Part shown: positions 61,210 to 64,000 of the stretch, one piece after another
Position numbering within the stretch: the first letter of the stretch is position 1
Layout of the letters: each line of letters starts with the position of its first letter
Origin: Micavibrio_A sp041655955
Lineage (GTDB): Bacteria > Pseudomonadota > Alphaproteobacteria > Micavibrionales > Micavibrionaceae
Reading direction: 5' to 3'
DNA: 64,000 nt
Assembly (NCBI GenBank): GCA_041655955.1
Contig: JBBAEN010000002.1
Span: 62,001 to 126,000 of the forward strand
Position numbers and translations under genes: made by a program
The notes under the pieces: generated by a model
What the model saw: the letters and a program-made list of their open reading frames with translations, nothing else
Database searches by the model: none
What the model was told of the DNA's origin: nothing

Positions 61210-63516
61210 CTATACTTCCGTATTTTCTGCGCTCGTGCCGAATTCGCGGTTCTGCAAGCGCCTGATAATCTCGTCGCGCGGGCCGTAACCGACGATGCGC
61301 CCGCGATCAATCAGCAAGATCTTGTTCACCAGCGACAACATCGCGCCCTTATGCGTAATCAAAATCGTCGTGCGGTTTTTCGTGACCATCTCAAGCCGTT
61401 TGCGCAGGCGGTTTTCAGAGGCCGGATCCATCGAGGAGGTCGGCTCGTCCAGCACCAGCACGGGCGGGTCGTATAAAAGCGCGCGGGCGATGGCGACGGC
61501 CTGACGCTGCCCGCCGGAAAGGGCTTCGCCGCGCTCCCCGACTTCCGTATCGAGGCCGGCCTGGGAATCGCGCAGGAATTCCGTCACGCCCGCAAGCTCC
61601 GCCGCACGCAACACCGCGCGATCGGGCGCGGTTTCATGCCCCATCGTAATGTTGGAGCGCACCGAGCCGTAGAAAAGCTGCGGGCTTTGCTGCACAGCGC
61701 CGATATTGCGACGCAAATCGCCCGGATCGATCTGGCGGACATCCGTGCCGTCAAGCTGCACCGATCCGCTTTCCGGCTGGTACAAATTGATGAGCAGGCG
61801 CTCTATCGTCGTCTTGCCGGAGCCGACCGCGCCGATAATCCCCACATGATCGCCCGGCTCGATAACGAAGCTGACGCGGTTCAGGGCCGGGATGCTCTGG
61901 CCCGGATAATGGAAAAGCACATCCTGAAATTCCACCCTGCCGCGCACGGACGGCATGGAAATAAAATGTTTGTCCGAAGGGCGCTCGACGGGGCGCTTCA
62001 TCAGTTCGTTAAGCTGTTTCAACCCTTCGCGCGACTGGTGCATCCGCGTCAAAAGCGCGGCCACCTGAGAGAGCGGCGCGAGGCCGCGGCCCGTCAGGAT
62101 AACGCAGGCAATCAGCGCCCCCATGGAAATTTTTGCATTGGCGATCAGGAACACGCCGACAACGACGACTGCGACGCTCGCGACCTGTTGCACCAGAACG
62201 GCGAGGTTCAGCGCGAGCGCGTTAATCTGTTTGGATTTCGTCGATGTCCTTGCGGATTTTTCCGTCAGCTCTTCCCAGTTGCGCTGCGTATGACCTTCGG
62301 CAGCCTGCACCTTGATGGTTTCCAGCCCCGTGATGGTTTCAAAAAGCAGCGCGTTTTTCAGGGCGCTTTCCATCATGGATTGCTTCGTCACCTTCTCAAG
62401 CGGCTTTTGCATGATGAAGCCGAGTATGATTGTGATCGGAATGGCCGCGAGCGGCACAAAGGCGATCGGCCCGCCGATAATCGCGATCAAAAGCACGAAG
62501 AGGAGCACGAAGGGCAGGTCGATAATCACCGTCATGGTGGCGGAGGTAAAGAAATCGCGCAGCGATTCAAATTCACGCATATGCGATGCCATGACGCCTG
62601 CGCTCGCGGGGCGCGTCGCCATTTTCATGCCCATCATTTGCTGGAACAGGCGCGCGGAAATTTTTATATCCGCTTTCTTGCCCGCATGGTCGAGGAAATG
62701 GGCGCGCAGGTTTTTCAGGATAAAGTCGAAGACATAGACCGTCAGGATGCCGATCGCGAGAACCGTCAGCGTCGAATAGGAGCTGTTCGGGATGACGCGG
62801 TCATAGACATTCATTACAAAGAGCGAGGAGGCAATCGCGAACAGGTTGATCATCACCGCCGCCATGATGACTTCGGCATAGATGCCCCTATTCTCCCACA
62901 AGGCCGACCAGAACCAGTCCTTGGCCGTGTCGATTTCCGCGGGGCCGGCCCGCTCGTCCGAACGGGCGATCGGGCGGATAAAGAACGCATAGCCCGTATA
63001 AAGTTTTTTGAGGGCGGCAAGCGAAAGCGCCTGTTTTTCATCCTCGGTTTCGGGGAACTGGACGATGAACTGGGTTTCAGGATCGGTTTTCTTGCCGTCC
63101 TTCGTCTTCCCCGCCGCCTTTTCGCGCACAGACCAGAGGATACAGGCCTGCTTACCCTCAAGCACAAGGATGCAAGGAAGGTTCGGCGCTATCGCCAGCG
63201 CCTCAGCCGTTCTTTCGGCAAGGCGGGCGTGAAGCCCTGTCCGCTCTGCGGCGCGGGTAAGCAAGATCGGGGTTATGCCGCTCGGCGGAACCGGCAGGCC
63301 GGCAGTCAGCGAGGCGGGAGAAGTGCGGCGGCCATAATGGCCCGCCAAAATCCGCAGCGTATCGACGAGCGGATCCTGAATGGCCATTCTATCGGCCTCC
63401 AGCGGCCAGGAATCGGCCGCTTGTTCATGGGCTTTGGGCGCGCCGGCCTCCGGCGAGGATGCCGAGGCAAAGGCGGGCGCATTCCCAGCGCCCGTTTCTT
63501 GTTCGTTACTGCTCAC
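61210..63516 (-). CDS. Type I secretion ABC transporter, LapB/HlyB type
   Basis: 768 residues. An N-terminal C39-like domain (about 45-175) lacks the catalytic Cys, as in HlyB and LapB, where it binds the substrate. Six membrane helices (about 230-480) follow. The nucleotide domain has Walker A GAVGSGKTTIERLL near 560, LSGGQRQAVAIARALL near 665, and LVLDEPTSSMD as Walker B. It exports large proteins, often RTX adhesins, directly to the outside. The substrate gene is not in the window. Confidence 0.95.
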   Translation of the reverse strand: MSSNEQETGAGNAPAFASASSPEAGAPKAHEQAADSWPLEADRMAIQDPLVDTLRILAGHYGRRTSPASLTAGLPVPPSGITPILLTRAAERTGLHARLAERTAEALAIAPNLPCILVLEGKQACILWSVREKAAGKTKDGKKTDPETQFIVQFPETEDEKQALSLAALKKLYTGYAFFIRPIARSDERAGPAEIDTAKDWFWSALWENRGIYAEVIMAAVMINLFAIASSLFVMNVYDRVIPNSSYSTLTVLAIGILTVYVFDFILKNLRAHFLDHAGKKADIKISARLFQQMMGMKMATRPASAGVMASHMREFESLRDFFTSATMTVIIDLPFVLLFVLLIAIIGGPIAFVPLAAIPITIILGFIMQKPLEKVTKQSMMESALKNALLFETITGLETIKVQAAEGHTQRNWEELTEKSARTSTKSKQINALALNLAVLVQQVASVAVVVVGVFLIANAKISMGALIACVILTGRGLAPLSQVAALLTRMHQSREGLKQLNELMKRPVERPSDKHFISMPSVRGRVEFQDVLFHYPGQSIPALNRVSFVIEPGDHVGIIGAVGSGKTTIERLLINLYQPESGSVQLDGTDVRQIDPGDLRRNIGAVQQSPQLFYGSVRSNITMGHETAPDRAVLRAAELAGVTEFLRDSQAGLDTEVGERGEALSGGQRQAVAIARALLYDPPVLVLDEPTSSMDPASENRLRKRLEMVTKNRTTILITHKGAMLSLVNKILLIDRGRIVGYGPRDEIIRRLQNREFGTSAENTEV

Positions 63517-63546
63517 AGATCAGACCTTGTTAGAGGTGGTGAAAGC

Positions 63547-64000
63547 TTACTTTTCAGCCGGTTTGTTATCCACCTCGATAAGCTGGCTCTCACGCGGATA
63601 GTTCACGCCGAGCGTCGGCAGGAGCTGTCCTTTCAGGGCAAGCAGGCGGAAAACCGAGAAGATCTCAAGAAATTCTGCGTTGATCGTATTGGAGCGCGAT
63701 ACGAACAGCTCGTTCTGCGCATCAAGCACGTCCAGAAGCGTACGGCGGTCGAGATCGAACTGATCCTTATAGGCGCGGACGACTTCGGAGTTCGCGGCCG
63801 CCTGGTTGGAAAATTCTTTCGCGCGCTCGCCCGCGGAAACCATGCCGGCCCATGTCTGGCGGATATCGTTTTCAATCTGGCGGGCCGCGTCGGCGCGGAC
63901 TTCTTTCGATTGCTGGTGACGGTGCTTGAATTCACGCACGCGGGCAACGTCGCCGCCGCCGCGATACAGGTTCCAGTTCATCACGACCAAAGCGGATGCG
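63547..64000 (-). CDS. TolC-family outer-membrane channel, C-terminal part (cut by window edge)
   Basis: The last 150 residues of a TolC-like protein; the frame continues past the edge. NWNLYRGGGDVARVREFKHR begins the second repeat, then DIRQTWAGMVSAGERAKEFSNQ and FDLDRRTLLDVLDAQNELFVSRS, the TolC helix signature. It completes the exporter and is the first gene of the operon. Confidence 0.92.
   Translation of the reverse strand, partial: ASALVVMNWNLYRGGGDVARVREFKHRHQQSKEVRADAARQIENDIRQTWAGMVSAGERAKEFSNQAAANSEVVRAYKDQFDLDRRTLLDVLDAQNELFVSRSNTINAEFLEIFSVFRLLALKGQLLPTLGVNYPRESQLIEVDNKPAEK

Noticed and set aside
1..64000. CRISPR arrays, tRNA, rRNA, tmRNA and insertion sequences
   Set aside because: No spaced exact repeats of CRISPR type, no cloverleaf or rRNA core sequence and no transposase motif found by eye. 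A short tRNA could be missed without a search tool.

Overview
The window is a 64 kb stretch of a GC-rich alphaproteobacterial chromosome. The evidence is gene content and order: a chvI-chvG / rapZ / ahcY block, Hsp20 with its DUF1150 partner, a class II EPSP synthase, an nsrR-hmp pair, tsaE-NTase-addB-addA-trxA order, a DivL-like pseudokinase, a small CHCC zinc-finger protein, and trp/acc/fol genes in the order usual for that class. I cannot fix the order or family. No rRNA, tRNA, CRISPR array or intact transposase was recognised.

Layout. 1-3.8 kb: end of murI, hpf-ptsN, and a heat-shock group (CHCC zinc finger, hsp20, DUF1150) with a heat-shock promoter and a ROSE-like leader. 4-13 kb: cysS, a response regulator, pyrC, a GGDEF/EAL protein, aroA, a lipoprotein. 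13.3-19.7 kb: cmk, rpsA and ihfB, with nsrR/hmp and a pilin-like gene inserted between cmk and rpsA. 20-29.6 kb: lapA-pyrF-trpF, trpB and trpA separated by two unrelated coupled genes, accD-folC. 29.8-39.3 kb: a phosphoribosyltransferase, chvI-chvG, two more pilin-like genes with a duplicated chvG fragment and a structured leader RNA, rapZ, ahcY, purU. 39.4-55.2 kb: DivL-like sensor, FNR, a TsaE-nucleotidyltransferase fusion, addB-addA, trxA. 55.4-64 kb: infC/thrS, GNAT, methyltransferase, and a type I secretion operon (TolC-like, ABC, HlyD-like).

Three features stand out. First, a family of three single-pass pilin-like proteins. Two copies sit where hprK is usually found between chvG and rapZ, and they lie in a tandem arrangement that includes a near-identical 117-bp copy of the chvG 3' end. 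One copy has a 5' leader predicted to fold into a large multi-hairpin domain followed directly by an intrinsic terminator. Second, spacers and several proteins (TrpF, AddA, TsaE-NTase, NsrR) carry degenerate low-complexity tandem repeats, which suggests frequent repeat expansion that spares function. Third, spacers contain fragments of real genes (chvG, the divL-like gene, dapF), so partial segmental duplication followed by decay appears common here.

Functionally the window is mostly housekeeping: translation (cysS, rpsA, infC, thrS, hpf), tryptophan, pyrimidine and aromatic synthesis, one-carbon metabolism, recombination (AddAB), envelope signalling (ChvGI, DivL-like, c-di-GMP), nitric oxide defence (NsrR/Hmp) and protein export (type I secretion).
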